This document shows positions 50,688 to 59,853 of a stretch of DNA of 64,000 bases, in pieces. Location of the stretch: NCBI RefSeq assembly GCF_008725655.1, contig NZ_VYXP01000013.1, forward strand, positions 40,188-104,187, read 5' to 3'. The number at the start of each line of letters is the position of its first letter. Positions within the stretch are counted from its first letter, which is position 1. The position numbers were made by a program, and so were the translations under genes. This stretch comes from Marinihelvus fidelis (GTDB lineage: Bacteria > Pseudomonadota > Gammaproteobacteria > Xanthomonadales > SZUA-36). Below the pieces are notes generated by a model. That model did not search any database and was not told the origin of the DNA. It saw nothing but the letters and a program-made list of their open reading frames with translations.

Positions 50688-52985
50688 CTACAGGACCAGC
50701 CGGCGGCGCACTTCGGCGTGGTCGCCACGCTGCACCGGCGAGGTATCGGCGGGGCGCGCTTCGAGCATTTCCCTGGCTTCCGGGGTATCGGGGAGCGCAG
50801 AGAACTCCACCAGCGTGGCGCTCACATCACGGTCCGCCGGCAGTGTCAGCGTGACGTCGATGCCGTCATTGCCGAAACCGTTGAAGGTGGCGATGCCGCG
50901 GCCGTCCGGGCCGGTCATCATCACGCCGCTGGCGGCCAGGCCGAGCAGGTCCGCCGGGGTGTCGAACACCAGCGCCAGCAGGTAGCCGTCACGGGCGCCG
51001 CGCAGCGTGGCCTCGATCACGCGGGTATCGCCATCCTGTCGCTGCGAGCGGATGTCCAGCGCCGGCGCGTCCAGCGCCAGTGACGGGGCCGGCTTCGTGT
51101 ACATGGGCCGGCGCGGCGTGCCGGGCAGGTCGACAGCGGCCGGTGGGGCGGTGAAGCCCATCAGGCTGGCGGCCGCGTGCGCGGTGACGCCATAGGTGTT
51201 CAGGCGCCATTGTGGGTTCGTGGCCACGCCGTTGGCGTCCACGTCCAGGTCGTAGACCAGGTTGGCCCAGCGCGGCCGGTCCGGCGTGGCCACTGGCCGG
51301 GTGGTGGCCACCGTGGTGACCACCAGCAGCAACGCCAGCGTGGCCAGCACCGGGCCACGCAGCTTCAGGCCGGTTTTGGGGCGCGCCGCCAGCAACGGCA
51401 TGGCGACGATGGCGAACAGCGCCAGCGCGGCCATGCGCATGGCACTGGCGTTGAAACTGCCCAGCGCCTCCAGCACGGCGTAATGGTAGATGGCCATGTA
51501 GGTGGCCGCGGCCAGGCCCAGCAGGGCGCTGGCCAGGGGATAGCGGCCGCGCCGCAGCAGCGACTCGATCGCCAGCGGCAACAGGAAGGCGGCCAGCGGC
51601 AGCAGGCCAATGTAGCTGCCGCCCGGCAGGGTTAACGCCAGCAGCAGGGCCAGCAGGGCATACACGAACCAGGCCCCGTAGAGCAGGGCGCGGGGTGACA
51701 GGCGCCGGGCCGCCAGGGTGCCGGCGAGCAGGGCCAGCAGCACGCTGCCGATAAAGATCGACCAGTCTCCGGCCATCGGCTGGGGGTGGTCCAGCAGGTG
51801 CGCGCCCGGCCACTTGGCCAGGGGGAAGGTCAGCACGGCGCCCAGCAGCGGGTGTGCGACCAGCAGCAGTAGAGGCAGCGACAGCGCGCCCAGTTTGGCC
51901 AGCACGCCGCCTTCGCTGCGCAACCACAGCACCGCCGTCAGCAGCACGGCCAGGATCGCCAGCGGCAGGTTCCAGCCCTGTGGCCAGGCCACTACCCAGC
52001 GGCCGAACAGGTCGGTATAGGTAGCATCGCCGTCGGCGCGGGCTTCGGCCAGGTCGGCGTTGGCCCAGGCGCGGGCCAGCGCCAGCATCTGCTCGCCATG
52101 GTGGGCCAGGCTGCCGGGTGACAGGCGGTCGCTGTCGTCGCGCTCGGTGTGGTACAGCGAGCCGGCGCCTGTGTAGGCGAAGTTCAGTGCCGGCACGCCG
52201 TCGTCGATGAAAATGGTCAGGTCGGTGCCGTTGGGCATGCGCCGGTAAACCTCCACCATCAGCGAGCTGCTGACCGGGCGTTCCACCGCGTCGGCATAGG
52301 CGCTGATCAGCGCGTGGTTGCCGGTGCTGGTCTCGAACAGGGCGCTGGAACCGGCGGCGCCGCGCGCTTCCAGGTTGATGACCAGGCCGACACGCTCGGC
52401 CAGCGGGTGCTGCTCGACAAAGGCCATGGCGCCGCGCAGGCCGGTCTCCTCGGCATCGGTGACCAGGAAGACGATGTCGTTGCGCCACGGGCCCTCGGCG
52501 GCCAGCTCATGGGCCGCGCGCAGCAGCACGGCGGTGCCGGAAATGTCGTCACCGGCGCCGGGCGAGGCCGGCACGCTGTCGTAGTGGGACAGCAGCAGTA
52601 GCACGTTGCGCTCGCCGTTGTCGCCGCCACTTCCGGGCAGCGTGGCGATGATGTTTTCCACCCGGCTACAGCCCGGGCTCATGGCCGTGCACAGGTCGGT
52701 GGCCTGGCGCTCCACCGTCAGCCCGGCGGCGCGGAACCCGGCCTCGACCCGGTCGGCGACGGCGCGGTTCTCGGCCGAGCCCGTGGGGTGGGGGCGGTTC
52801 TCTGGGATCAGCTGGCGCACCGTGGCCAGCGCCGCGCCGGTGTCGAAGTCCAGCGCGTCCGGGTCGGGGCCGATGCGGTGAATGCCGGTGCCGGCGTACA
52901 TCAGCGCCAGCGCGAGCAGGCACAGGGCCAGCCAGGTCCAGGGCCAGGCCGGGTTGTGGGACGGGGCGGGGTGGGCGTCATTCAT
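50688..52985 (-). CDS. M28-family membrane metallopeptidase
   Basis: A 765-residue protein. One N-terminal span precedes a ~300-residue zinc peptidase domain with LLLLSHYDSVPASPGAGDDI (first metal ligands H and D), FLVTDAEETGLRGAMAFVEQ (catalytic and bridging Glu pair) and GSLYHTERDDSD (last His). About nine spans and a C-terminal soluble domain follow, the layout of ERMP1-like proteins. Overlaps the TRAP small permease by 8 nt. Probably cleaves peptide or amide bonds on the periplasmic side. Confidence 0.93.
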   Translation of the reverse strand: MNDAHPAPSHNPAWPWTWLALCLLALALMYAGTGIHRIGPDPDALDFDTGAALATVRQLIPENRPHPTGSAENRAVADRVEAGFRAAGLTVERQATDLCTAMSPGCSRVENIIATLPGSGGDNGERNVLLLLSHYDSVPASPGAGDDISGTAVLLRAAHELAAEGPWRNDIVFLVTDAEETGLRGAMAFVEQHPLAERVGLVINLEARGAAGSSALFETSTGNHALISAYADAVERPVSSSLMVEVYRRMPNGTDLTIFIDDGVPALNFAYTGAGSLYHTERDDSDRLSPGSLAHHGEQMLALARAWANADLAEARADGDATYTDLFGRWVVAWPQGWNLPLAILAVLLTAVLWLRSEGGVLAKLGALSLPLLLLVAHPLLGAVLTFPLAKWPGAHLLDHPQPMAGDWSIFIGSVLLALLAGTLAARRLSPRALLYGAWFVYALLALLLALTLPGGSYIGLLPLAAFLLPLAIESLLRRGRYPLASALLGLAAATYMAIYHYAVLEALGSFNASAMRMAALALFAIVAMPLLAARPKTGLKLRGPVLATLALLLVVTTVATTRPVATPDRPRWANLVYDLDVDANGVATNPQWRLNTYGVTAHAAASLMGFTAPPAAVDLPGTPRRPMYTKPAPSLALDAPALDIRSQRQDGDTRVIEATLRGARDGYLLALVFDTPADLLGLAASGVMMTGPDGRGIATFNGFGNDGIDVTLTLPADRDVSATLVEFSALPDTPEAREMLEARPADTSPVQRGDHAEVRRRLVL

Positions 52986-53457
52986 TGTCGGAGTTCTCCG
53001 CAGCGGACTCGCTGACCAGCAGGGTCAGCGCATGGATGATCAGTATGGCGCAAGCCAGCGGCACGATGGCTACCACCCACTGACTGGGCAGGCCGAGGGC
53101 CTCGGTGACGCGCCAGCCGTGCACCGCCAGCCACGGCGGCGAGACCCACAGCACCACGCCACAGAACAGCATCACGGCGACCGATTGCACCCAGTGGGCG
53201 GCCCGGCGCAGGCGTGGCGAGGCGAAGTGTTCCGAGCGCACCAGTACCGGGTCGCGGCGCCGCAGCAGCGCCGTGGTGGCGCCGGCCAGGCCGGCCCAGA
53301 GCATGGCGATGCGGGCCAGTTCCTCGGTCCAGGCCGGTGGCTCGTTCAGGCCGTAGCGCGCGACCACCTGGAACAGCATGGCCGCGGCCATCAGCAGCAG
53401 GCCCCAGGTGGCGATGAAGCGGGCGCCACGATCCAGCCATTCGGACAGGCGCCTCAC
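52978..53457 (-). CDS. TRAP transporter small permease (DctQ-type)
   Basis: A 159-residue membrane protein with four spans. RFIATWGLLLMAAAMLFQVV, ARYGLNEPPAWTEELARIAM and LWAGLAGATTALLRRRDP carry the DctQ signature (WTEELAR). The start is a GTG at 53457, overlapping the DctP stop by 4 nt (GTGA). Confidence 0.93.
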   Translation of the reverse strand: MRRLSEWLDRGARFIATWGLLLMAAAMLFQVVARYGLNEPPAWTEELARIAMLWAGLAGATTALLRRRDPVLVRSEHFASPRLRRAAHWVQSVAVMLFCGVVLWVSPPWLAVHGWRVTEALGLPSQWVVAIVPLACAILIIHALTLLVSESAAENSDNE

Positions 53458-54482
53458 GGGCGGGCTCCTTCGGGCCGGGTGGATTCCACGAAGCGCAGGT
53501 AACGCTCGGCCTCGGCGGGCGTTTCCCAGTGGCTGGGGGCGATGCGCGCGCTGGCCTCCAGCCAGGTGGCGCGTTCGTCGTCGTCCAGTTCGATCCACTC
53601 GATGCCGGCCTTGTCCAGCGCCTGGTGGTCGGCTTCAAGCATCTGCTCCGACCAGGCGCGGTTGGCGGCGCGGGCCGCGCCGAAGGCCTGCCTGACCAGT
53701 GCGCGCTGCGCCGGCGACAGGGCGTCCATCCAGGGTTTGGAGGCCACTACAACGCGCATCGCCGGGCCCATGCGCAGGTTGGTGTAGTAATCCAGCACCG
53801 AGCCGTGGCCGAACATCGGCGCGACATTGGGCGGGTTCAGGTAGGCGTCGACGATGCCGGTCTGCAGCGCCTGCGCCACTTCCTCCCAGGCCACCTGCAC
53901 GCCGCGCACCTGCCAGGCCCGCAACAGGTTCATGTCGGCCTCGCTGAGCACCCGCAGGCGTAGCGAGCGCAGGTCCTCGATGCGGCGCACCGGTTTGCCG
54001 CGCGTGAACAGGCCGACCATGGAGGCCACGTAGACGAAATCGACCATGACCAGGTCCACGGCCGCCAGGTCGGCGGTGATGGTGGCCAGGTAGTCGGTGT
54101 CGTCGATGATGCGGTTCATGTGGTCGTAGGAATCGACCAGGAACGGCCGCGAGCCGGCCGCGGCGATCGGCGACCAGCGGCCGATTTCGTCACCGCCGGT
54201 GACATTGATTTCCAGCAAACCCAGCTGCGCCTGGATGGTGCGCTCGCGCTCGCCGCCGATGGTGCTGTTGGGGTAGACGCGCACGTTCATGCCGCCGGCG
54301 CGCAGGTGGTCGGTGCAGACCTTCACCCACACGTAGGCGCCGTTGCGTTCCAGGTTGGCGGGCAGCGACATGCCCACCTTGGTGTCGCTGGCCAGCGACG
54401 CCAGCGCCTGTTGCGCCGGCAAGCCGGCGAGGGCCACGCCGCCGGCCGCGCCCAGGCCGCCAATGAACGCGCGCCGCTTCAC
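53454..54482 (-). CDS. TRAP transporter substrate-binding protein (DctP-type)
   Basis: A 342-residue periplasmic binding protein. The GTG start (54482) overlaps the DctM stop by 4 nt (GTGA). VKRRAFIGGLGAAGGVALAG is a twin-arginine-like signal. The mature part has VRVYPNSTIGGERERTIQAQ and LGLLEINVTGGDEIGRWSPI, then VWEEVAQALQTGIVDAYLNP (the conserved binding helix) and VRQAFGAARAANRAWSEQM. DctP proteins bind organic or sugar acids; the ligand here is unknown. Confidence 0.92.
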   Translation of the reverse strand: MKRRAFIGGLGAAGGVALAGLPAQQALASLASDTKVGMSLPANLERNGAYVWVKVCTDHLRAGGMNVRVYPNSTIGGERERTIQAQLGLLEINVTGGDEIGRWSPIAAAGSRPFLVDSYDHMNRIIDDTDYLATITADLAAVDLVMVDFVYVASMVGLFTRGKPVRRIEDLRSLRLRVLSEADMNLLRAWQVRGVQVAWEEVAQALQTGIVDAYLNPPNVAPMFGHGSVLDYYTNLRMGPAMRVVVASKPWMDALSPAQRALVRQAFGAARAANRAWSEQMLEADHQALDKAGIEWIELDDDERATWLEASARIAPSHWETPAEAERYLRFVESTRPEGARP

Positions 54483-55765
54483 AACAGCCCCAGTGCGCGC
54501 GGCAGCGCCAGCGCGATTTCGGGGAACACCGCGATCAGCAACAGCACCGCCAGTTCCGCCAGCACGAACGGCAGCACCCGCCGGCACAGGCCCCAGTAGC
54601 CGTCGCCGGTGATGGTGGCCACCATCATGATGGCGCCGCCCAGCGGCGGGGTGATCAGGCCGATGGACAGGTTCAGGCAGATCAGCAGGCCCATGGCCAC
54701 CGGGTCGGCGCCCTGCATGACGGCGATCGGCACCAGCAGCGGCGCCACCACGGTCAGGCCCAGCATGAAATCGAAACCCATGCCCAGCAGCAGGAAGGTC
54801 AGCATGATGACCAGCACGAACCAGATGCCGTCGACGTGGATATTGGCCACCAGCGTGGCCAGGTCGTCGGGCACCTGGTGCAGCACGATCAGGTAGCTGA
54901 GCAGCGAGGCCGCGGCGATGATCATGAAGATCGAGCCGGTCAGAGTGGCCGTACGCCGCAGCGCCTGGGTGATCGACGCCCAGGTCAGGCCGTTGCCGGC
55001 GAAGCCGATGACCACGGCGGCCAGGCAGGCCAGCGCCCCGGCCTCGATGGGCGTGACGATGCCGAAGACGATGCCGCCGAGGATGATCACCGGCAACAGC
55101 AGCGCCGGCGCGCCTTTCTTCAGCGTCGGGCCCAGCGGCGGGCGTTCCTCGCCGGCGCCGCCGGGGTGGCCCTCGCGGCGCGCGTACCAGGCGTTGGTGG
55201 CGAACAGCGCGGCCGCCAGCAGCAGCCCCGGCACCACGCCGGCGGCGAACAGCGCGGCCACGTCGGTGGACATGATGGCGCCGTACAGGATCAGCACAAT
55301 CGATGGCGGGATGATCGGCCCGATCACCGACGAGGCCGCGGTCACCGCGCCGGCGTACTGGCGGTCGTAGCCGCGTTTTTCCATCTGCGGCACGAAGGTG
55401 TTGGACATGGCGGCGATGTCGGCGGTGGCCGAACCGCTGATGCCGGCGAAAAACACCGAGGTCATGATATTGACGTGCCCCAGGCCGCCCGGCAGCCGCG
55501 CCAGCATCAGCATGGCGACATCAATCAGCGCGCGGGTGATGCCGGCGCGGTTCATCAACTCGCCGGCAAGGATAAACAGTGGCATGGCCATGATCGCAAA
55601 CACGTCCAACTGGCTGAAGATGCGCTGCGGCGCCGCGGCCAGAAACGGCAGCGAATCGGTCACCACGAAAGCCACCACTGCGGCCGTGCCCAGCGCGTAG
55701 GCCAGCGACACGCCCAGCGCGGCCAGTGCGATCACCAGGGCGATGATGAGGGCGGCGGTCAGCAT
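54479..55765 (-). CDS. TRAP transporter large permease (DctM-type)
   Basis: A 428-residue protein with about 12 spans. MPLFILAGELMNRAGITRAL, PGGLGHVNIMTSVFFAGISG, SATADIAAMSNTFVPQMEKR, GYDRQYAGAVTAASSVIGPI, IPPSIVLILYGAIM and DPVAMGLLICLNLSIGLITP are the DctM hallmarks. It drives uptake with Na+ or H+. Overlaps the M81 gene by 7 nt. Confidence 0.96.
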   Translation of the reverse strand: MLTAALIIALVIALAALGVSLAYALGTAAVVAFVVTDSLPFLAAAPQRIFSQLDVFAIMAMPLFILAGELMNRAGITRALIDVAMLMLARLPGGLGHVNIMTSVFFAGISGSATADIAAMSNTFVPQMEKRGYDRQYAGAVTAASSVIGPIIPPSIVLILYGAIMSTDVAALFAAGVVPGLLLAAALFATNAWYARREGHPGGAGEERPPLGPTLKKGAPALLLPVIILGGIVFGIVTPIEAGALACLAAVVIGFAGNGLTWASITQALRRTATLTGSIFMIIAAASLLSYLIVLHQVPDDLATLVANIHVDGIWFVLVIMLTFLLLGMGFDFMLGLTVVAPLLVPIAVMQGADPVAMGLLICLNLSIGLITPPLGGAIMMVATITGDGYWGLCRRVLPFVLAELAVLLLIAVFPEIALALPRALGLL

Positions 55766-57246
55766 GTCATCACCGGGGGCAGGGCGGTCTCGTCGATGTC
55801 GTCGAGTGGCCAGACCGGGCGGCGGATGGCGGTATAGGGCCGCGCGCGCGCGTCGGCGTTCAGCAGGCCGGGGGCGTCGCAGTGGATGATGGCCGCGGCA
55901 CGCTGGTGGAAGCCGGCGTGGAAATGGTGGCTGGATTTGACCACCACCAGTCGTTTGTCCCAGGGCCGCGCGCCACAGGCCTGCAGGCCCTCCGGTGTGA
56001 ACGGCTGTTGGCGGATGTCGTTGAGGATGATGTCGACGCCGGCGCCGGACACCAGCGCGGTGCGGCCCAGCGCGGTGGGCTCGCCGTCGGCGATGTGGGC
56101 CTGGGTCGCTTCGGTGCGTAGCGCGCGGACGGTTACCTGGAGTTCAACCGGCTGGCCGGAGTCCGGCCCGGCCTTGCCGCCAATGGCAAGCGCCAGCGTG
56201 GCGCTTTCGCCGGCCGCGAAGGCGGCGTCAAGCGCGGCCGGGTCCCAGAAATAGGCGAACAGGCAATTGCCGATGCCGCGTTCCAGCACGCGCTGAAGGA
56301 TAAATGTCGAATCCGAGCCGGCCCCGCCACCGGGGTTGTCGGACATGTCGGCGATGACCACGGTGCCGGGCGGCGCGGCCAGCGCGCGGTCCAGGCAGGG
56401 GTCGATGCCGTCCAGCGGCACCTGGCCGGCCTGGCGCTGCGCGAAAAAGGTGCGGCCAGTGTCGGCGGCGATCTCGGCCGCGAGCACGGGGTCGTTATCG
56501 GTGACGGCGATCACACCGGCACCCGAGTAGGCAACATCGGACCACGGAAAGCCGTGCGCCAGTGTGATCGACAGGACCCCTGGCTGCTGCTCCAGCGCCA
56601 GCGCGTGGTCGACCAGGCCGCGCATCGGCTGCCGCGCGGTCTGGAACAGCCCGAACATCGGCAGGGGCTGGAACGCCATGACCGGTCGCGCATCGCCCGT
56701 GACCACGCGCGCGCAGATGTCGTAGAGCTCACGCGCGCGGGCATCGAAGTCGGTATGCGGGTATTCCTTGCAGGCCTTGATGACGGTGGCGTGGCGCAGC
56801 ATGGCGGGGCTGATGTTGCAGTGCAGGTCAAGCAGCAGGCCCACCGGCAGGTCGGGGCCAACCAGGTTCCTCACGTGTGCCAGCACGTCGGCCTCGCAAT
56901 CGTCGCAGCCCTCGGCCAGCATGGAGCCGTGCATCATCAGCAGCACCATGTCCAGGCCATCGAGCGCGCCACGCAGGTCGTCCAGCAGTGCATCGCGCAG
57001 CTGCTCGTAATCGGCCTGGCGGGTCGGCTGGCTGGGCTGGGCATGGGCGCACAGGCCCACGGTTATGTCGTCGCCGCGACGGCGCGCCTCGGCGTAGAAA
57101 CCAGCCGCCACCTTCAGCGGGTTGCCGGCCGCTTCCGGGTCCATGCCGGCGCGGTGGATACCCAGCTCGCGGAAGCTGTCCAGGTCTGTCGGCAGCGGCG
57201 AGAACGAGTTCGTCTCGTGCGCCAGGTAGGCGGCAAAAACCTTCAC
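55759..57246 (-). CDS. M81-family metallopeptidase (MlrC-like)
   Basis: A 495-residue enzyme. The GTG start (57246) follows AAGGTG by 6 nt. VKVFAAYLAHETNSFSPLPT, LLLMMHGSMLAEGCDDCEAD, GLLLDLHCNISPAMLRHATV and ACKEYPHTDFDARARELYD hold the zinc ligands (E, H, D-x-H and H) seen in MlrC. VVIADMSDNPGGGAGSDSTF and the C-terminal SSHHFHAGF follow. The prototype opens linearised microcystin; other members act on various amides. It follows the regulator by 10 nt. Confidence 0.92.
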   Translation of the reverse strand: MKVFAAYLAHETNSFSPLPTDLDSFRELGIHRAGMDPEAAGNPLKVAAGFYAEARRRGDDITVGLCAHAQPSQPTRQADYEQLRDALLDDLRGALDGLDMVLLMMHGSMLAEGCDDCEADVLAHVRNLVGPDLPVGLLLDLHCNISPAMLRHATVIKACKEYPHTDFDARARELYDICARVVTGDARPVMAFQPLPMFGLFQTARQPMRGLVDHALALEQQPGVLSITLAHGFPWSDVAYSGAGVIAVTDNDPVLAAEIAADTGRTFFAQRQAGQVPLDGIDPCLDRALAAPPGTVVIADMSDNPGGGAGSDSTFILQRVLERGIGNCLFAYFWDPAALDAAFAAGESATLALAIGGKAGPDSGQPVELQVTVRALRTEATQAHIADGEPTALGRTALVSGAGVDIILNDIRQQPFTPEGLQACGARPWDKRLVVVKSSHHFHAGFHQRAAAIIHCDAPGLLNADARARPYTAIRRPVWPLDDIDETALPPVMTC

Positions 57247-57256
57247 ATGGGCACCT

Positions 57257-57856
57257 TCACGCCGGGCGGGCCGCCGCGATGTTGAGCACCCGGGCCGGCT
57301 GGCCGTCCAGGGCGCGGACGTTGTGGGCCATGTTGGCGTCGATATAGATGCTGTCGCCGGTCTCCAGCACCGTGGGGGTGTAAAACTCGGTGAGTACCTC
57401 GACGCGTCCATCGAGCACGTAGATGAATTCCTCGCCGCGGTGGCGCACCAGTTCCGGCTCATGGCCGGGTTGCAGGTGGATGACGCTGGGCGTCATGCGA
57501 CGGTGGGCGAAATCGTGGGCGTGATGGCGGTAGACCGCGTTGGCGGTGACCGTCTCCGGCGCCGTTGCCGACTGCGTGATCGCGCGCCGCCCGGTGACCG
57601 GTTCCGGTTCGCCGGCGGGCCGTTCCCCCGGGGCAACCAGGTCCATGACATCGATACCCAGCGCGGCGCACACATCCAGCAGCTTCTCGATCTTCAGCGA
57701 CATGGCCCCGGTTTCGACCTTTGACAGTGTCGACAGCGGTACGCCGCTGGCCTGGCTCAGGTCCTTCAGGGCCCAGCCCAGCGCAGTGCGGCGGCGACGT
57801 ATGCCCTGGCCTACCGTGTTTGGCTTGCTGGTGTTGTCGCGGGGCGCTTCGGGCAT
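57257..57856 (-). CDS. XRE-cupin regulator of the catabolic locus
   Basis: A 199-residue regulator. IRRRRTALGWALKDLSQASG, VPLSTLSKVETGAMSLKIEK is an XRE helix-turn-helix; residues ~120-195 form a cupin: PSVIHLQPGHEPELVRHRGE, EFIYVLDGRVEVLTEFYTP and GDSIYIDANMAHNVRA. These proteins sense a small ligand in the cupin and bind the promoter region. The start at MPEAPRD (57856) is preferred; the longer frame crosses the palindrome. It heads the leftward operon and diverges from the serine-hydrolase gene. Confidence 0.94.
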   Translation of the reverse strand: MPEAPRDNTSKPNTVGQGIRRRRTALGWALKDLSQASGVPLSTLSKVETGAMSLKIEKLLDVCAALGIDVMDLVAPGERPAGEPEPVTGRRAITQSATAPETVTANAVYRHHAHDFAHRRMTPSVIHLQPGHEPELVRHRGEEFIYVLDGRVEVLTEFYTPTVLETGDSIYIDANMAHNVRALDGQPARVLNIAAARPA

Positions 57857-57870
57857 CGTGGTTTGACCGT

Positions 57871-57898
57871 TTGCACAACTCGGGGTGACTGCTATTAT
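57871..57898 (+). promoter_or_regulatory. candidate promoter of the serine-hydrolase gene
   Basis: TTGCAC (57871-57876) and TATTAT (57893-57898) are 16 bp apart. The expected transcription start (about 57905) falls at the left edge of the 18-bp palindrome. The -35 box is weak, in keeping with a regulated promoter. Confidence 0.5.
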
Positions 57899-57904
57899 CC
57901 ACGT

Positions 57905-57922
57905 TATGAAAAATTTTTCATA
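57905..57922. promoter_or_regulatory. 18-bp perfect palindrome TATGAAAAATTTTTCATA
   Basis: A perfect inverted repeat at the start of the rightward transcript, 49 bp from the regulator start. Its symmetry and position make it the leading candidate for the XRE-cupin binding site. It overlaps the first candidate ATG (57906) of the serine hydrolase, leaving an in-frame ATG at 57924 as an alternative start. Confidence 0.75.
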
Positions 57923-59849
57923 TATGATAATTACGGCGATCGCGATCGCAGGTTTCCAGGTGTTGTTTTCGCCGGTCGTTCTGGCCGAGAACACTGGCGC
58001 CCCGGCCGAACCCCGCCTTGACGCCGACACCGTCCGCGAATGGTCCGACAGGTATTTCCAGGCCGCGCTCGAAAATCACCAGCTTACCGGCGCCGTGGTT
58101 GGCTTCGTGCAGGGGGGTGAGCTGCTGTTCAGCCGCGGCTATGGCGCGGCGGATATCGAGACCGGCGCGCCGGCCGACCCGGCCACGACCCGGGTGCGCA
58201 TCGGCTCGACCACCAAGACCTTTACCGCAACGATCATCGCGCAACTCATCCAGGAAGGGCGGATTGAGGGTGTCGACACGCCCGCCAACCGGTACCTGCG
58301 GCGGATCCAGCTGCCCGACAACGACGGCACGGTCATCACGCTGCGGCACCTGCTGACCCACACCGCGGGCTTCGCCGACCGCTTCTGGTTTATCGGCGCC
58401 GACACCCCCGTGCCGGTACCGGCCAGCGCGGAGGTGATCGAATCATTGCGCCCCGAATTCGCCCGCCCGGCCGGCACCCGCGTGGTGTACTCGAATTTCG
58501 GCGTCGCCACGCTGGGCTGGATCATCGAGGACATTACCGGGCAGTCAATGGAAGAGGCCATGGACGAGCGCATCTTCCGTCCCCTGGGCATGCGCGATAC
58601 CGAGCTACCGGTCGACCTGGCCGAGCCCGAGGGACTGGGCAGCCCCGGCTACCTGGATGCCGATGGTTTGGCTGGTCCGGTACCGTTCACCGCCATCAAC
58701 CCGGCCATCGCGCAGACCGGCTCCATCGTCTCGACGGTCAAAGACATGGCGCGCTACATGAACGCCTACCTGGGGCACGATGGCGACCTGGGTGATGGCG
58801 TGCGCCGGGCCGCCTGGGCCGTGCTGGCCGAGAACGCCAGCGGCCAGGGGCGTATGGGCATGACATTCTTCCTTCAGGACTGGGCCGGCCAGCGAGTGAT
58901 CTCGCATGGTGGCAACTGGCCGGGCTTCCATACCTGGATGACCCTGCTGCCGGACCAGGATGCCGGGTTCTTCATGAGCATCCTGTCCGAGCCGGCGCCG
59001 GAGTCGCTGACGACGCGTTTCCTTCGAGCCGCCAGGCCATCGCTGGCGCCGCCGCCATCGGCCGGTATCGCCAGCGCGGCTGCCACGCATGACCAGTTCC
59101 TGGCGGCGGTGTTTGGCCCGCGTCGGCCGATGCCGGCGGCCGGGCTGGACGGCTCTCCCCGGGAGATTGCCGGCCTCTACCGGGCCGACCGCCGGCCGTT
59201 TGATACGGTCGAGGCGCTGTCGGCGCTGGTGTTTTTCGAGTCACCGCTGCAGGTGCAGGCCGCCGATGGCGGTGTCAGCATCGCCGGCGCCGCGCCCTGG
59301 CGCGCCGACGGCCAGGGTGGCTGGGTGTTCGATGCACCGACCCGGCCGCGATTCGCGCGCATGTCGGCGCCGGAGACCGACCAGCCGGTGCTGGTGCCCG
59401 ATATCGGCATCTTTACCTTCACCCGTGTGCCCGCCTGGGCCAACCCCAAGTGGCATGCCATCGCCATCCACCTGCTCGTGCCGCTGACCCTTCTCGGTCT
59501 TCTGGCGCTGGCCTGGCGCGCGCCCCGTCACCGCGGCTGGCCGCGCCTGGGCGTGGTCGGTGTCGGTATCGCCGGTGCGGTGATGACGGCCTGCGCGACG
59601 CTCGCGCTGCCGGCAGGCGAGACCTTGATGAGCAGCTGGTTCGCCGGCCATGCCACGCGCGTTACCGTGTTTGTCATCGCCGCCAATGGGCTGTTACTGT
59701 CCGCCATCGTGACGTTACTCGCGGTGCTGTCCGGCCGCCTGCGCGGCGGGGCCCGCCTGCTGGCCGTCACCGCCGGCATTGCTGCCCTGGCCGTGGCGGT
59801 ACTGTTGCTGCCGTACAACGTGATCGGCCTGCCCGTTTTCCAAGGATGA
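57906..59849 (+). CDS. exported serine hydrolase (class C beta-lactamase/MlrB-like) with C-terminal membrane domain
   Basis: A 647-residue protein. The signal peptide (AIAIAGFQVLFSPVVLA) leads to an S12-type serine hydrolase: S101-TTK-104 is the nucleophile motif, Y195-SN the second motif and HGGNWPGFHTWM the third. Residues ~500-640 hold four spans (LLVPLTLLGLLALAWR, GVGIAGAVMTACATLALPA), an unusual membrane tail. The ATG at 57906 or 57924 may start it. Coupled to the fucose-isomerase-like gene 4 nt downstream. It may hydrolyse D-peptide, amide or ester bonds. Confidence 0.92.
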   Translation: MKNFSYMIITAIAIAGFQVLFSPVVLAENTGAPAEPRLDADTVREWSDRYFQAALENHQLTGAVVGFVQGGELLFSRGYGAADIETGAPADPATTRVRIGSTTKTFTATIIAQLIQEGRIEGVDTPANRYLRRIQLPDNDGTVITLRHLLTHTAGFADRFWFIGADTPVPVPASAEVIESLRPEFARPAGTRVVYSNFGVATLGWIIEDITGQSMEEAMDERIFRPLGMRDTELPVDLAEPEGLGSPGYLDADGLAGPVPFTAINPAIAQTGSIVSTVKDMARYMNAYLGHDGDLGDGVRRAAWAVLAENASGQGRMGMTFFLQDWAGQRVISHGGNWPGFHTWMTLLPDQDAGFFMSILSEPAPESLTTRFLRAARPSLAPPPSAGIASAAATHDQFLAAVFGPRRPMPAAGLDGSPREIAGLYRADRRPFDTVEALSALVFFESPLQVQAADGGVSIAGAAPWRADGQGGWVFDAPTRPRFARMSAPETDQPVLVPDIGIFTFTRVPAWANPKWHAIAIHLLVPLTLLGLLALAWRAPRHRGWPRLGVVGVGIAGAVMTACATLALPAGETLMSSWFAGHATRVTVFVIAANGLLLSAIVTLLAVLSGRLRGGARLLAVTAGIAALAVAVLLLPYNVIGLPVFQG

Positions 59850-59853
59850 TTCG

